Assembly: GCA_021324575.1 (NCBI GenBank) | Contig: JAJPIW010000034.1 | Coordinates: forward strand, 19,981 to 83,980 | DNA length: 64,000 nt | Direction: 5' to 3' | Origin: Intrasporangiaceae bacterium | GTDB taxonomy: Bacteria > Actinomycetota > Actinomycetes > Actinomycetales > Dermatophilaceae | Part shown: one piece after another, positions 43,829 through 51,733 of the stretch | How the letters are laid out: every line of letters begins with the position of its first letter | Numbering within the stretch: position 1 is the stretch's first letter | Program-made: the position numbers and the translations under genes | The notes under the pieces: model-generated | Databases searched by the model: none | What the model was told of the DNA's origin: nothing | Seen by the model: the letters and a program-made list of their open reading frames with translations, nothing else

Positions 43829-44925
43829 CCATCCTCGACGGGCTAGCGGCCGCCGGCCTGACCGGCCGCGGGGGCGCCGCCTTCCGCACGGCGATCAAGG
43901 TGCGGGCCGCCCACCACAACGGTGCGGACCTCATCGTCAACGCCTGCGACGGCGAGGTCGGTGCCGCCAAGGACGGGTGGGTCGTCGCGCACCACCTGGA
44001 CGAGCTGGTCCGCGGTGCGGCTCTCGTGACGCCCGGCCGGCGCCAGACGGTGCGGTATGCCGCGCACCGGGGTTCCGGCACCGAGCAGCGACTCCGTGCT
44101 GCGGGGGTCGACGTGCTCGGCGCCCCGGCCCGCTACGTCTCCTCCGAGGAGACCTCGCTCATCTCGCTGGCCCACGGCGGGCTGGCCCGCCCGATGACCA
44201 AGCGCGCCCCCTTCGTCTTCGGCGGGGTCGACAGTCGTGGCAGGCGGATCCGGCCCACCGTGGTGCTCAACGCCGAGACCTTGTGGCGGGTCGCCCAGAT
44301 CGCCGACCACGGCCCGGAGTGGTTCCGGTCGGTGGGGACGCCGGACGAGCCCGGCCCGCGGCTGGTGACGATCACCGGCCACGTGTCCGCCCCTGGAGTC
44401 GTCGAGACGTCGGCGGGCGTCAGCCTCGCCGACCTCCTCGACAGCGCGGGCGGCCTTGCGCCGCAAGCGACGTCGATCCTGGTCGGCGGCCTCGGCGGAG
44501 CCTTCCTCACGGCGGGCGAAGCGCGAGGTGCCGTGTGGTCCGGACCCGGGCTCGCGGCATACGGCGCCTACCTCGGGCCCGGCGTCATCGAGGTCATCGA
44601 CCCCAGCTCCTGCCCGCTCGCTGTCGTGGACCGAATGCTCTCGTATGCTGCGGGCGAGTCGGCGGGCCAGTGCGGGCCGTGCATGTTCGGGCTGCCGGCG
44701 ATCGCCGCCGACTGGCACGAGCTGACCACGCGTCCGTCCCATGAGGTTCTGACGAGGCTGCGCGACCGGCTCGGGGTGGTCTCCGGTCGGGGGGCCTGCC
44801 ACTTCCCGGACGGCGTGGCCCGGTTCGCGGCCTCGGCACTGCGCGTCTTCGGACCGCACCTGGATCTACACGTCACCGGATCCTGTTCCCGCGCAAGGAG
44901 GCTCGAGCATGTCCCAGCCCGTTGA
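43825..44925 (+). CDS. NuoF-like NADH-binding iron-sulfur protein
   Basis: A 366-residue protein resembling the NADH/FMN subunit of complex I. GLTGRGGAAFRTAIK near residue 12 is the FMN/NADH loop; VNACDGEVGA and ETSLISLAHG follow; VTITGHVSAPGV begins the SLBB-type region. The cluster region reads ESAGQCGPCMFG (C283, C286) with GACHFPDG (C325). The first Cys of the usual CxxCxxC is replaced by Ala, leaving three Cys. ATG 43825 has AGGAG. It likely supplies electrons from NAD(P)H to the membrane reductase and to the ferredoxin encoded next. Confidence 0.8.
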   Translation: MTILDGLAAAGLTGRGGAAFRTAIKVRAAHHNGADLIVNACDGEVGAAKDGWVVAHHLDELVRGAALVTPGRRQTVRYAAHRGSGTEQRLRAAGVDVLGAPARYVSSEETSLISLAHGGLARPMTKRAPFVFGGVDSRGRRIRPTVVLNAETLWRVAQIADHGPEWFRSVGTPDEPGPRLVTITGHVSAPGVVETSAGVSLADLLDSAGGLAPQATSILVGGLGGAFLTAGEARGAVWSGPGLAAYGAYLGPGVIEVIDPSSCPLAVVDRMLSYAAGESAGQCGPCMFGLPAIAADWHELTTRPSHEVLTRLRDRLGVVSGRGACHFPDGVARFAASALRVFGPHLDLHVTGSCSRARRLEHVPAR

Positions 44926-45172
44926 GCCCGTTGAGCCCGTTGAGCCCGTTAGGGCCGCTGGCCTCGGCAGGTCGTCCGCAGGCTCGAGGATCGCCATCGA
45001 CCGGGTCGCCTGTACCGGTCACGGGATCTGCGCCCGGATCCTGCCCGATGACATCGGCCTCGACGAGTGGGGCTACCCGATCCTCCGACGACCCGGCGGG
45101 TCCACGGTGTCCGAGCGGGACGCGACCGTGGCCGTGAAGCTCTGCCCGGCGCGCGCGCTCTTCCGAGCCTGA
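44909..45172 (+). CDS. Single-cluster (3Fe-4S type) ferredoxin
   Basis: An 87-residue protein. IDRVACTGHGICARILPDDIGLD gives C35-x5-C41 and VKLCPARALF gives C79, the three-cysteine pattern of actinobacterial 3Fe-4S ferredoxins. The N-terminal 14 residues contain three tandem VEP units encoded by 9-base repeats (GTTGAGCCC) at about 44920-44950. The ATG has AAGGAGG and lies 17 bases inside the NuoF-like gene. It ends the redox operon. Confidence 0.88.
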   Translation: MSQPVEPVEPVEPVRAAGLGRSSAGSRIAIDRVACTGHGICARILPDDIGLDEWGYPILRRPGGSTVSERDATVAVKLCPARALFRA

Positions 45173-45240
45173 CCCCACGTTCACAACTCTCCAATTGCTA
45201 CCGTCCGCACCGCAGCAATTGGAGAGTTGTGAACGTGGGG
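45173..45240. terminator. 27-bp perfect inverted repeat
   Basis: Left arm 45173-45199 (begins CCCCACGTTCACAACTC) and right arm 45214-45240 are exact complements around a 14-nt loop. The hairpin starts one base after the ferredoxin stop and ends 24 bases before the cystathionine beta-synthase start. It is a likely terminator of the redox operon, unusually long and perfect, with no U-tract. Confidence 0.65.
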
Positions 45241-45264
45241 GTGAGCCGATGGGAGGATGTCGGC

Positions 45265-46644
45265 GTGAAATACGCCGAGCACATCGCAGACCTCGTGGGC
45301 AACACCCCCCTCGTCAAGCTGAACTCCGTCACCAAGGGAGTCACCAAGGCCACCGTCCTCGCCAAGATCGAGTACCTCAACCCGGGCGGGTCGGTGAAGG
45401 ACCGGATCGCGCTGAAGATGGTCGAGGCCGCCGAGGCGTCGGGCGCCCTCAAGCCGGGCGGGACGATCGTCGAGCCGACCTCCGGCAACACCGGTGTCGG
45501 CCTGGCCCTCGTGGCCCAGCGCAAGGGCTACTCCTGCGTCTTCATCTGCCCCGACAAGGTGAGTGAGGACAAGCGCAACGTGCTCAAGGCATACGGTGCC
45601 GAGGTCGTCGTCTGCCCCACCGCGGTCATGCCCGACCACCCCGACTCCTACTACTCGGTGTCCAGCCGGCTGGTCAACGAGATCGAGGGCGGGTGGAAGC
45701 CGGACCAGTACTCCAACCCCAACGGCCCGGCCAGCCACTACGAGTCCACGGGCCCGGAGATCTGGCAGGACACCGACGGCGAGGTCACGCATTTCGTTGC
45801 GGGAGTAGGGACCGGCGGCACGATCACCGGCACGGGGCGCTACCTGCGCGAGCAGTCCGAGGACCGCGCGAGCGGCCGGGTCCGCATCATCGGTGCCGAC
45901 CCCGAGGGCTCGGTCTACTCCGGCGGAACCGGCCGGCCCTACCTCGTCGAGGGGGTCGGCGAGGACTTCTGGCCCACGGCATACGACCCTGCGGTCGTCG
46001 ACGAGGTGATCGCCGTCAGCGACGCCGACTCCTTCGAGATGACCCGGAGACTGGCCCGCGAGGAAGGTCTGCTCGTCGGTGGCTCGTGCGGCATGGCGGT
46101 CGTCGCCGCGCTCCGTGCCGCCAAGGACCTGCCCGAGGACGCCGTGGTCGTCGTGCTGCTGCCGGACAGCGGCCGGGGCTACATCTCCAAGATCTTCAAC
46201 GACGCCTGGATGAGCTCCTACGGGTTCCTCCACGCCGACGAGGACAAGACGGTCGGCGACATCCTGCACGCAAAGTCCGGCGACCTGCCCGCGCTCGTCC
46301 ACACCCACCCGAACGAGACCATCCGCACGGCCATCGACATCCTGCGCGAGTACGGCGTCTCCCAGATGCCCGTCGTCAAGGCCGAGCCGCCGGTGATGAC
46401 CGGCGAGGTCGCGGGGTCGGTGTCCGAGCGGGCGCTGCTCGAGCTGCTCTTCACCGGCAAGGCGCACCTCGCCGACGCCGTCGAGAAGCACATGAGCCCC
46501 GGCCTGCCCCTCGTCGGTGGTGGGGAGTCGGTGTCGGTGGCCCGCCACGAGCTGGAGACCAACGACGCGGTCCTTGTCATCGAGGACGGCAAGCCGACCG
46601 GGGTCCTCACCCGGGCCGACCTGCTCGGCTTCCTCGTCGACTGA
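45265..46644 (+). CDS. Cystathionine beta-synthase
   Basis: A 459-residue PLP enzyme joining homocysteine and serine to cystathionine. It has the PLP lysine K45 in NPGGSVKDRIA, the phosphate/substrate loop EPTSGNTGVGLA, GTGGTITGTGRYL and GGSCGMAVVAAL, followed by paired CBS domains from about residue 335 (ETIRTAIDILREYGVSQMPVV; VLTRADLLGFLVD) that may bind an adenosyl ligand. GTG 45265 has GGGAGG. With the cystathionine gamma-synthase gene at 60907 it covers transsulfuration, though the two are far apart. Confidence 0.93.
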   Translation: MKYAEHIADLVGNTPLVKLNSVTKGVTKATVLAKIEYLNPGGSVKDRIALKMVEAAEASGALKPGGTIVEPTSGNTGVGLALVAQRKGYSCVFICPDKVSEDKRNVLKAYGAEVVVCPTAVMPDHPDSYYSVSSRLVNEIEGGWKPDQYSNPNGPASHYESTGPEIWQDTDGEVTHFVAGVGTGGTITGTGRYLREQSEDRASGRVRIIGADPEGSVYSGGTGRPYLVEGVGEDFWPTAYDPAVVDEVIAVSDADSFEMTRRLAREEGLLVGGSCGMAVVAALRAAKDLPEDAVVVVLLPDSGRGYISKIFNDAWMSSYGFLHADEDKTVGDILHAKSGDLPALVHTHPNETIRTAIDILREYGVSQMPVVKAEPPVMTGEVAGSVSERALLELLFTGKAHLADAVEKHMSPGLPLVGGGESVSVARHELETNDAVLVIEDGKPTGVLTRADLLGFLVD

Positions 46645-46656
46645 GCCCTCAGCTGC

Positions 46657-47343
46657 TCACCAGTGGTAGCCGTCCGGCCCGTTCGGGGGGCTGTCCTGGA
46701 GCTGCTCGCTGTCCTGTCGCTGCTGCTCGCCCTGCGCGTTGTTCTGCTGCAGCTGTTGGTCCTGCTGGCTCGGCACGCTCGGGATGGGCGAGGGTGAGGG
46801 CGTCGGCTGCTGGGCTGCCGGGGGGAGCTGGGCGAGCTTGCGTTTGAGCGCGTCGTCCAGCTGCTGGGCCGCCCGCCTCTGGGCGTCGCCCTGGCCGGCG
46901 TCGCTGGGACACCGACCGTCGGTGAGGGCCACTCGACCGGCTTCGTATGCCGTGCGCGCACCTGCGGAGTCGCCACGCTCGGCCGCCGCGTCGCCGAGCC
47001 GCTCGTAGGCCATCGCGAGGTTGATCCGGACGGTGCACTCCTGGGCGTGCGGCACGGCGTCGAGGGCGACCGTGAAGTCCTCGACCGCGCCCTCGAAGTC
47101 GCCTGCCCGGTACCTCGCGTCGCCGGTGTCGAAGGGTGCCACCCAGCCCTCCAGGACGTTGAGGCTGCGGTTGCGGTCGAAGGCGCCGCCGGCCGCGCGG
47201 AAGTCGCCGGCCCGATAGGCAGCCAAGCCGGTGTGGGCCGCCTGCTCCATGACAGCGACCTTGCCGGCGAACCCGAGGAGCAGGAGACAGACGGGCAGGA
47301 CACCGAGGAGCAGCCGGCGGCGCGACGCCTCGTGGCTTCTCAT
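46657..47343 (-). CDS. TPR protein of the Bat-like operon
   Basis: A 228-residue membrane-anchored protein: the N-terminal span RRLLLGVLPVCLLLLGFAGKV is followed by tetratricopeptide-like helices (GLAAYRAGDFRAAGGAFDR; DARYRAGDFEGAVEDFTVAL; INLAMAYERLGDAAAERGD) and a Pro/Gln-rich tail. The ATG overlaps the VWA gene stop (ATGA). It is the last gene of the MoxR-DUF58-VWA-VWA operon, comparable to BatE/BatC-like TPR proteins. A competing Arg-rich frame over the same DNA is rejected. Confidence 0.8.
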   Translation of the reverse strand: MRSHEASRRRLLLGVLPVCLLLLGFAGKVAVMEQAAHTGLAAYRAGDFRAAGGAFDRNRSLNVLEGWVAPFDTGDARYRAGDFEGAVEDFTVALDAVPHAQECTVRINLAMAYERLGDAAAERGDSAGARTAYEAGRVALTDGRCPSDAGQGDAQRRAAQQLDDALKRKLAQLPPAAQQPTPSPSPIPSVPSQQDQQLQQNNAQGEQQRQDSEQLQDSPPNGPDGYHW

Positions 47344-48332
47344 GCCCGACCCACCGCCGCACGCTGGAGCCGGGCCGTCTTCAGGTCTCCGAGGATGCTG
47401 CGCGACTCGACGAGGGCGAGGGCGAGGAGGAGCAGCCCGAGCAGCCAGGACAGGTCGTGGCGGGCCGTCCCCGAACCCGGCACCGCGGCATACGACTGGG
47501 GGATGGCCTCGACCCGGCCGGTGACCCCGCCGGGCCGGACCGAGTGGAGGTATTCGATGCCGACCTGCCGGGCCATGGCGCGCAGGTTGCCCTCGTCGAT
47601 CCGGGACAGCGCGTCCGCACCCGAGGGCAGCGTGAGGTAGGTGGAGTCACCGGACTGGTCCGCGAAGACCCGCATCCGCCCCCCGGCCTCGGTTCCGTAG
47701 CCGATGACCAGACCCCCGTCCACGAGCGATCGCAACGGCTCGAAGGACGCGAGCTCGGCCCTGGACTCGGTGACCTCCCCGTCGCCGAGGTAGAGCAGGA
47801 TGCGGCGGCGGTCCGGGTGCTGGACACGGTCGCGGGCCAACAGGTCGCGGATGGCGGCGAGCGGCCGGTCCGGGCTGCTGCCGGTGCCGTCGAAGGGGTC
47901 CTCGGCCCGGATGCCGGCGACGGAAGCCGTGAAGGTCGCCGTATCGCTGGAGAAGGGCATGTCCAGGTGAGCTGAGCGGCCGAAGGTGAGGAGGGCGAAC
48001 CTCGACCCGGCAAGGGCCTCGGCGGTGGCGCTCAGGTCCGAGCGCACCCCGGCGAGTCGCTCCTGCTGTCCGTCCCAGTCCAGGGCGGCCATGCTCGTCG
48101 TCCGGTCGACGACGACGAGGACGTCGAGGTCGGACTGGGCGCGGGACGCCGATGCGCTGCCGACGCCGGGATGGAGTGCGAGGAGGAGCAGGGTCGCTGC
48201 CATGCCGATCCGGCGCGCGACCGACGGGGTGTCTGCCGCTCGCCGCGACCGCCAGGACCGCGCGGCCCCCACCCCGAGTACGCCCGCGAGGAGGCACCAG
48301 GCCCAGAACGGCAGGAGCGGGTGCACCGTCAT
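47340..48332 (-). CDS. VWA-domain membrane protein (BatB-like)
   Basis: A 330-residue protein: two N-terminal hydrophobic segments (LPFWAWCLLAGVLGVGAA; MAATLLLLALHPGVG), then a von Willebrand A domain with LDVLVVVDRTTSM. This is an imperfect MIDAS, DRTTSM instead of DxSxS. LYLGDGEVTES follows, and the C-terminal span is LSWLLGLLLLALALVES. ATG 48332 overlaps the upstream VWA gene. It may work in envelope stress or complex assembly with the MoxR ATPase. Confidence 0.82.
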   Translation of the reverse strand: MTVHPLLPFWAWCLLAGVLGVGAARSWRSRRAADTPSVARRIGMAATLLLLALHPGVGSASASRAQSDLDVLVVVDRTTSMAALDWDGQQERLAGVRSDLSATAEALAGSRFALLTFGRSAHLDMPFSSDTATFTASVAGIRAEDPFDGTGSSPDRPLAAIRDLLARDRVQHPDRRRILLYLGDGEVTESRAELASFEPLRSLVDGGLVIGYGTEAGGRMRVFADQSGDSTYLTLPSGADALSRIDEGNLRAMARQVGIEYLHSVRPGGVTGRVEAIPQSYAAVPGSGTARHDLSWLLGLLLLALALVESRSILGDLKTARLQRAAVGRA

Positions 48333-49306
48333 GCGCGCCTCCGCCGAGGGGTGGCCACGACGACGAGGGCCAGCCCGGCGGCTGCGAGGAGACCGCCGAC
48401 CGCGGGGCGGTCGGCCACGATCCGCTCGGGTGGGCGTTCCAGCCGGGTCCGTGGCATCCGGCCGATCTGGTCGGCCAGTGCGGCCGCGGCGCTGTCGTCG
48501 CTTAGGACGGCGAGCGACCCGCGGGTGTTCGCGCACGCGACGCGGAAGGCCTCGAGCTCGTCGGGCCGGGCCGTCGGTGGGGCAATGCACTCGACGACGA
48601 CGCCCCTGGCCGTGGCCCGGGTCGCGGCCTCCTGCAGGGTGAAGATCGGGCGACCACGGATGTCGTTGTCGGAAGCCAGGACGACGACCCGGCTGCGTGG
48701 TCCGCCGGGGTCGTCGAAGCGGTCGAGGCAGGACACCAGGCCGTCGCCGATCTGCGAGCTCGCGTCCCGGCTGTCCGGCTGGATCCCGGCGAGGTAGTCC
48801 AGGTTGCGCACCGCGAACGCGTGGGAGGCCCGGGCCAGCTCGTCGTGGACGTAGCCGTAGTCGTCGCTCAACGGGAACACGGTGACGGCGGCGCCGCTCC
48901 AGATCACCATCCCGACCCGGTCGCCCCGCAGGTCGCCGACGAGGGTCGAGTAGGCGCTGACGACCTTGGCGTCGGACTCCCACATCGAGCTGGACGCGTC
49001 GAGGCAGAGGATGACGTCCCGGTTGCTACTCGTGGAGTCGGTGGGGGTCACCCTTGCGAGGCGACCGGTGAGCAGGAGGGTGCCCAGGAGCACCCCCGCG
49101 ATGCCGACGACGGCGACCCAGGTCCGGACGTACTCCCGGCGGACGAGTGCGGCATACCTCGGGCTGCGCCCAAGGAGCGAGGTGTGGGCGACGTATGCCG
49201 GGTCCGCGCCTTCTCCGGTGGTCCGGTCGCGTCGCCACCACCAGGTGAGGGCTCCCACGGACCCGGCCAGGAGGGCGGCGGCGAGCCACCACCAGGTCAG
49301 CGCCAT
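48329..49306 (-). CDS. VWA-domain membrane protein (BatA-like)
   Basis: A 325-residue protein. N-terminal spans (WWLAAALLAGSVGALTWWW; WVAVVGIAGVLLGTLLLTG) are followed by VILCLDASSSMWES, a canonical MIDAS (DxSxS) von Willebrand A domain, with VVVLASDNDIRGRP near residue 210 and a C-terminal span (AVGGLLAAAGLALVVVA). It overlaps both neighbours. The pair of VWA proteins with a TPR protein, DUF58 and MoxR is a known conserved arrangement. Confidence 0.85.
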   Translation of the reverse strand: MALTWWWLAAALLAGSVGALTWWWRRDRTTGEGADPAYVAHTSLLGRSPRYAALVRREYVRTWVAVVGIAGVLLGTLLLTGRLARVTPTDSTSSNRDVILCLDASSSMWESDAKVVSAYSTLVGDLRGDRVGMVIWSGAAVTVFPLSDDYGYVHDELARASHAFAVRNLDYLAGIQPDSRDASSQIGDGLVSCLDRFDDPGGPRSRVVVLASDNDIRGRPIFTLQEAATRATARGVVVECIAPPTARPDELEAFRVACANTRGSLAVLSDDSAAAALADQIGRMPRTRLERPPERIVADRPAVGGLLAAAGLALVVVATPRRRRA

Positions 49307-49785
49307 CTCGCCACCAGGTCCCTGCCGCGCGCGATGAGTGGCCCGACGTCACCGGCCTCGCGTGGACCGAACTCGCTCGGGTAGAGGACAGTGACGAGCT
49401 CGGTCAGCTGGTCGACCCGGGCGCCTCGAAGGTCCTCCAGGGTCATCGCATGCAGGGCGAGGCCCGTTGCGGAGCCGACGAACTCGCGGACGACCGTGCT
49501 GAGACGACCCGCGGCGTCACGGGCCGTGACCTCGCGTCGGGCGAGGGCCGCCGTGAGCGCGTCGATCGTGGCGAGGGCCTCGTGGCGCTGACTCTCCAGA
49601 CCGTCGGGGGCGACTCGCGGAGCGGTGTCCTCGCGGTTGCGCGTGACCCGAAGCACCCCGACGACCCAGGCGACGACGAGGCCGACGGCGACGGCAGCGA
49701 GCACGACCCACACCGGCGAGTACCCCACCGGGTCGGTGAACGCGGTGGTCAGGGGCGCCACCGGCAGGTCAGCGCCGGCGCGCAT
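49297..49785 (-). CDS. Small membrane protein of the Bat-like operon
   Basis: A 162-residue protein with one span (YSPVWVVLAAVAVGLVVAWVVGVLRV) near residue 25-50 and a cytoplasmic helical part (HEALATIDALTAALARREVTARDAAGRLSTVVREFVGSATGLALHAMTLEDL). In related operons this position is held by a protein of unknown function between DUF58 and the first VWA gene. The ATG at 49785 lies within the DUF58 gene end (17-base overlap). Confidence 0.75.
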   Translation of the reverse strand: MRAGADLPVAPLTTAFTDPVGYSPVWVVLAAVAVGLVVAWVVGVLRVTRNREDTAPRVAPDGLESQRHEALATIDALTAALARREVTARDAAGRLSTVVREFVGSATGLALHAMTLEDLRGARVDQLTELVTVLYPSEFGPREAGDVGPLIARGRDLVARWR

Positions 49786-50659
49786 GCCGGTGCCTCTCGA
49801 GGAGCCGGAAGACCGCCGTGATCGCCGAGTCGTCGTCGTGGACCCGCTCGTGCACGATTCCGAGCCGGTCGAGCGAGGACGTCGTCCGGTGCATCGCCTC
49901 CCGGACGATCGCGGCATACTCGGTCCGGACCGTCGCGTCCGACAGCGGCCCCGGCGACAGCCGGACGCCGGTGTCGACGTCGACGACCTGGCGGCCGCCG
50001 AGCACAGCGCTGGTCGGGTCGAGGTCGCCGATCGTCACGACGAGGACCTCGTGCTGGGCGGCGAGACGGCGCAGGGCCTCGAGAACCGCGTCGGTGAGCT
50101 CGGGCTCGTCGTGGACGACGACGAGGATGCTGCGGCGCCGGACCGTGTGAATCGTGTGACGTAGCAACGCAGCCAGGTCAGTGCGTGGTCCGTCGGCCCG
50201 GGTAGCCGCGTGGATCTCGCCGAGACAGCGCTCGAGGTGGACCTCGCTGGTTCGGCCGGCCGAGACGCGCTGGGTGACCGCGTCGCCGTGGACCGTGGCG
50301 ACCTTGTCGCCGTGCTTGACGGCGAGCCACCCGACGACACCGGCGACGAGGACGGCGAGGTCGCGCTTGACCGTGCCCACGTCGTTGAGCGCGGCCATGC
50401 TCCGCCCGGTGCAGACGAGGAGGACGACGGAGTGCTGGCGCACGGCCACGTACCGGCGCACCAGCGGAGCGTGCGAGCGGGCGCTCGCCTTCCAGTCGAT
50501 GTCCTGAGCGTCGTCGCCGCGGACGTACTCCCGCAGGTCGTTGAAGTCCAGGCTCCGCCCGCTCGTCACCGCGGCATACTCGCCCTCGAGCAGCCCGCGG
50601 ATCCGCCGGTGCGCGTGGATCGACACCGACGTGCGGACCTGGGTGAGCAGCGCGGCCAC
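49769..50659 (-). CDS. DUF58 domain protein
   Basis: A 296-residue protein with the DUF58 signature YAAVTSGRSLDFNDLREYVRGDDAQDIDWKASARSHAPLVRRY near residue 30-70, then a VWA-like fold (VVLLVCTGRSMAAL). The N-terminal membrane region of longer DUF58 proteins is missing. Such proteins are regular partners of MoxR AAA+ ATPases. The GTG start is 6 bases after the moxR stop. Confidence 0.9.
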   Translation of the reverse strand: MAALLTQVRTSVSIHAHRRIRGLLEGEYAAVTSGRSLDFNDLREYVRGDDAQDIDWKASARSHAPLVRRYVAVRQHSVVLLVCTGRSMAALNDVGTVKRDLAVLVAGVVGWLAVKHGDKVATVHGDAVTQRVSAGRTSEVHLERCLGEIHAATRADGPRTDLAALLRHTIHTVRRRSILVVVHDEPELTDAVLEALRRLAAQHEVLVVTIGDLDPTSAVLGGRQVVDVDTGVRLSPGPLSDATVRTEYAAIVREAMHRTTSSLDRLGIVHERVHDDDSAITAVFRLLERHRHARRR

Positions 50660-50665
50660 GGGCGG

Positions 50666-51679
50666 TCAGGGCGTCGGGACGGAGCCGAGGACCGCGTCGA
50701 CGATGGTCTCTGGGCGGACCCGGTCGGCGACCGCCTCGAAGGTGAGGATGAGGCGGTGGCGGAGCACCTCGTGGGCGAACTGCCGGACGTCCTCGGGCAG
50801 CACGTGGTCGCGCCCCTGGAGCAGGGCGATGGCCCGGGCCACCTCGAGGAACGCGATGGCGCCCCGGGGGCTCGCACCGAGCTCGACGTATGCGCCCTGC
50901 TCGGCTCCCAGCACGCGCGCCACGTCCCGGGTGGCTCCGACGATCGCGACGATGTACTGCTTCACCGAGTCGGCGACGTAGACCCGCCGGACGACGTCCT
51001 GCACGAACGCGAGGTCCTCCGCGGAGGCGGCAGCCGACACCGGCTCGGGCTTGGCACCGATGACGCCGCGCTCGACACGGCGCAGGACCTCCACCTCCTG
51101 GTCGGGGGTCGGGTAGTCGAGGACCACCTTGACGAGGAACCGGTCCAGCTGGGCCTGGGGGAGGACGTAGGTGCCCTCCTCCTCGATGGGGTTCTGGGTG
51201 GCCAGCACCATGAACGGCTGGGGGAGCGCGTACACGACCCCGCCGATCGAGGTCTGCCGCTCCTGCATCGCCTCGAGCATCGCGCTCTGGGTCTTGGCCG
51301 AGGAGCGGTTGATCTCGTCGAGCAGGACGAAGTTGGCGTGCACCGGTCCGAGCCGGGTCTCGAACTCGGCCGTGCGCGCGTCGTAGACCTGGGTGCCGAT
51401 GATGTCGCTCGGCAGCAGGTCGGGCGTGCACTGGATCCGGCTGAAGCTGCCCGCGAGGCTCTGGGCCAGGGTCGAGGCGGCGAGCGTCTTGGCCAGGCCG
51501 GGCACGCTCTCGACGAGGACGTGGCCCTCGGCGAGCAGCGTGACGAGCAAGGCGGTGGTGAGCCGCTGCTGGCCGACCAGACGGGTGGTCAGGGCGCGTC
51601 CTACGGCGTTGACGATCTCCTGGGACCGCCCGAGGTCATCGCTCGTCACGGCACCCGTCATGGCGGTGCTCTGGGTCAT
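50666..51679 (-). CDS. MoxR family AAA+ ATPase
   Basis: A 337-residue chaperone-like ATPase. Walker A is VESVPGLAKTLAASTL, Walker B is NFVLLDEINRSSAKTQSAMLEAMQE, sensor 1 is MVLATQNPIEEEGTYVLPQAQLDRFL, and an arginine region follows with the C-terminal AAA lid. MoxR proteins help metal insertion or complex assembly together with VWA proteins. It is the first gene of the six-gene reverse operon ending at 46657. Confidence 0.95.
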   Translation of the reverse strand: MTQSTAMTGAVTSDDLGRSQEIVNAVGRALTTRLVGQQRLTTALLVTLLAEGHVLVESVPGLAKTLAASTLAQSLAGSFSRIQCTPDLLPSDIIGTQVYDARTAEFETRLGPVHANFVLLDEINRSSAKTQSAMLEAMQERQTSIGGVVYALPQPFMVLATQNPIEEEGTYVLPQAQLDRFLVKVVLDYPTPDQEVEVLRRVERGVIGAKPEPVSAAASAEDLAFVQDVVRRVYVADSVKQYIVAIVGATRDVARVLGAEQGAYVELGASPRGAIAFLEVARAIALLQGRDHVLPEDVRQFAHEVLRHRLILTFEAVADRVRPETIVDAVLGSVPTP

Positions 51680-51733
51680 GGTCGACGGTCCCTCCCCTGT
51701 CGGCTGGCTGCGCCCGAGGCTAGCGCGCCCGGC

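Noticed and set aside
45173..45264. SAM or other riboswitch ahead of the cystathionine beta-synthase gene
   Set aside because: The region is one simple exact hairpin and a ribosome site; no multi-helix junction of a known riboswitch could be seen.
46649..47362. Alternative reverse frame over the TPR gene
   Set aside because: It is Arg/Pro/Gly-rich with no TPR helices or membrane span; the chosen frame has both and an ATGA overlap with its neighbour.
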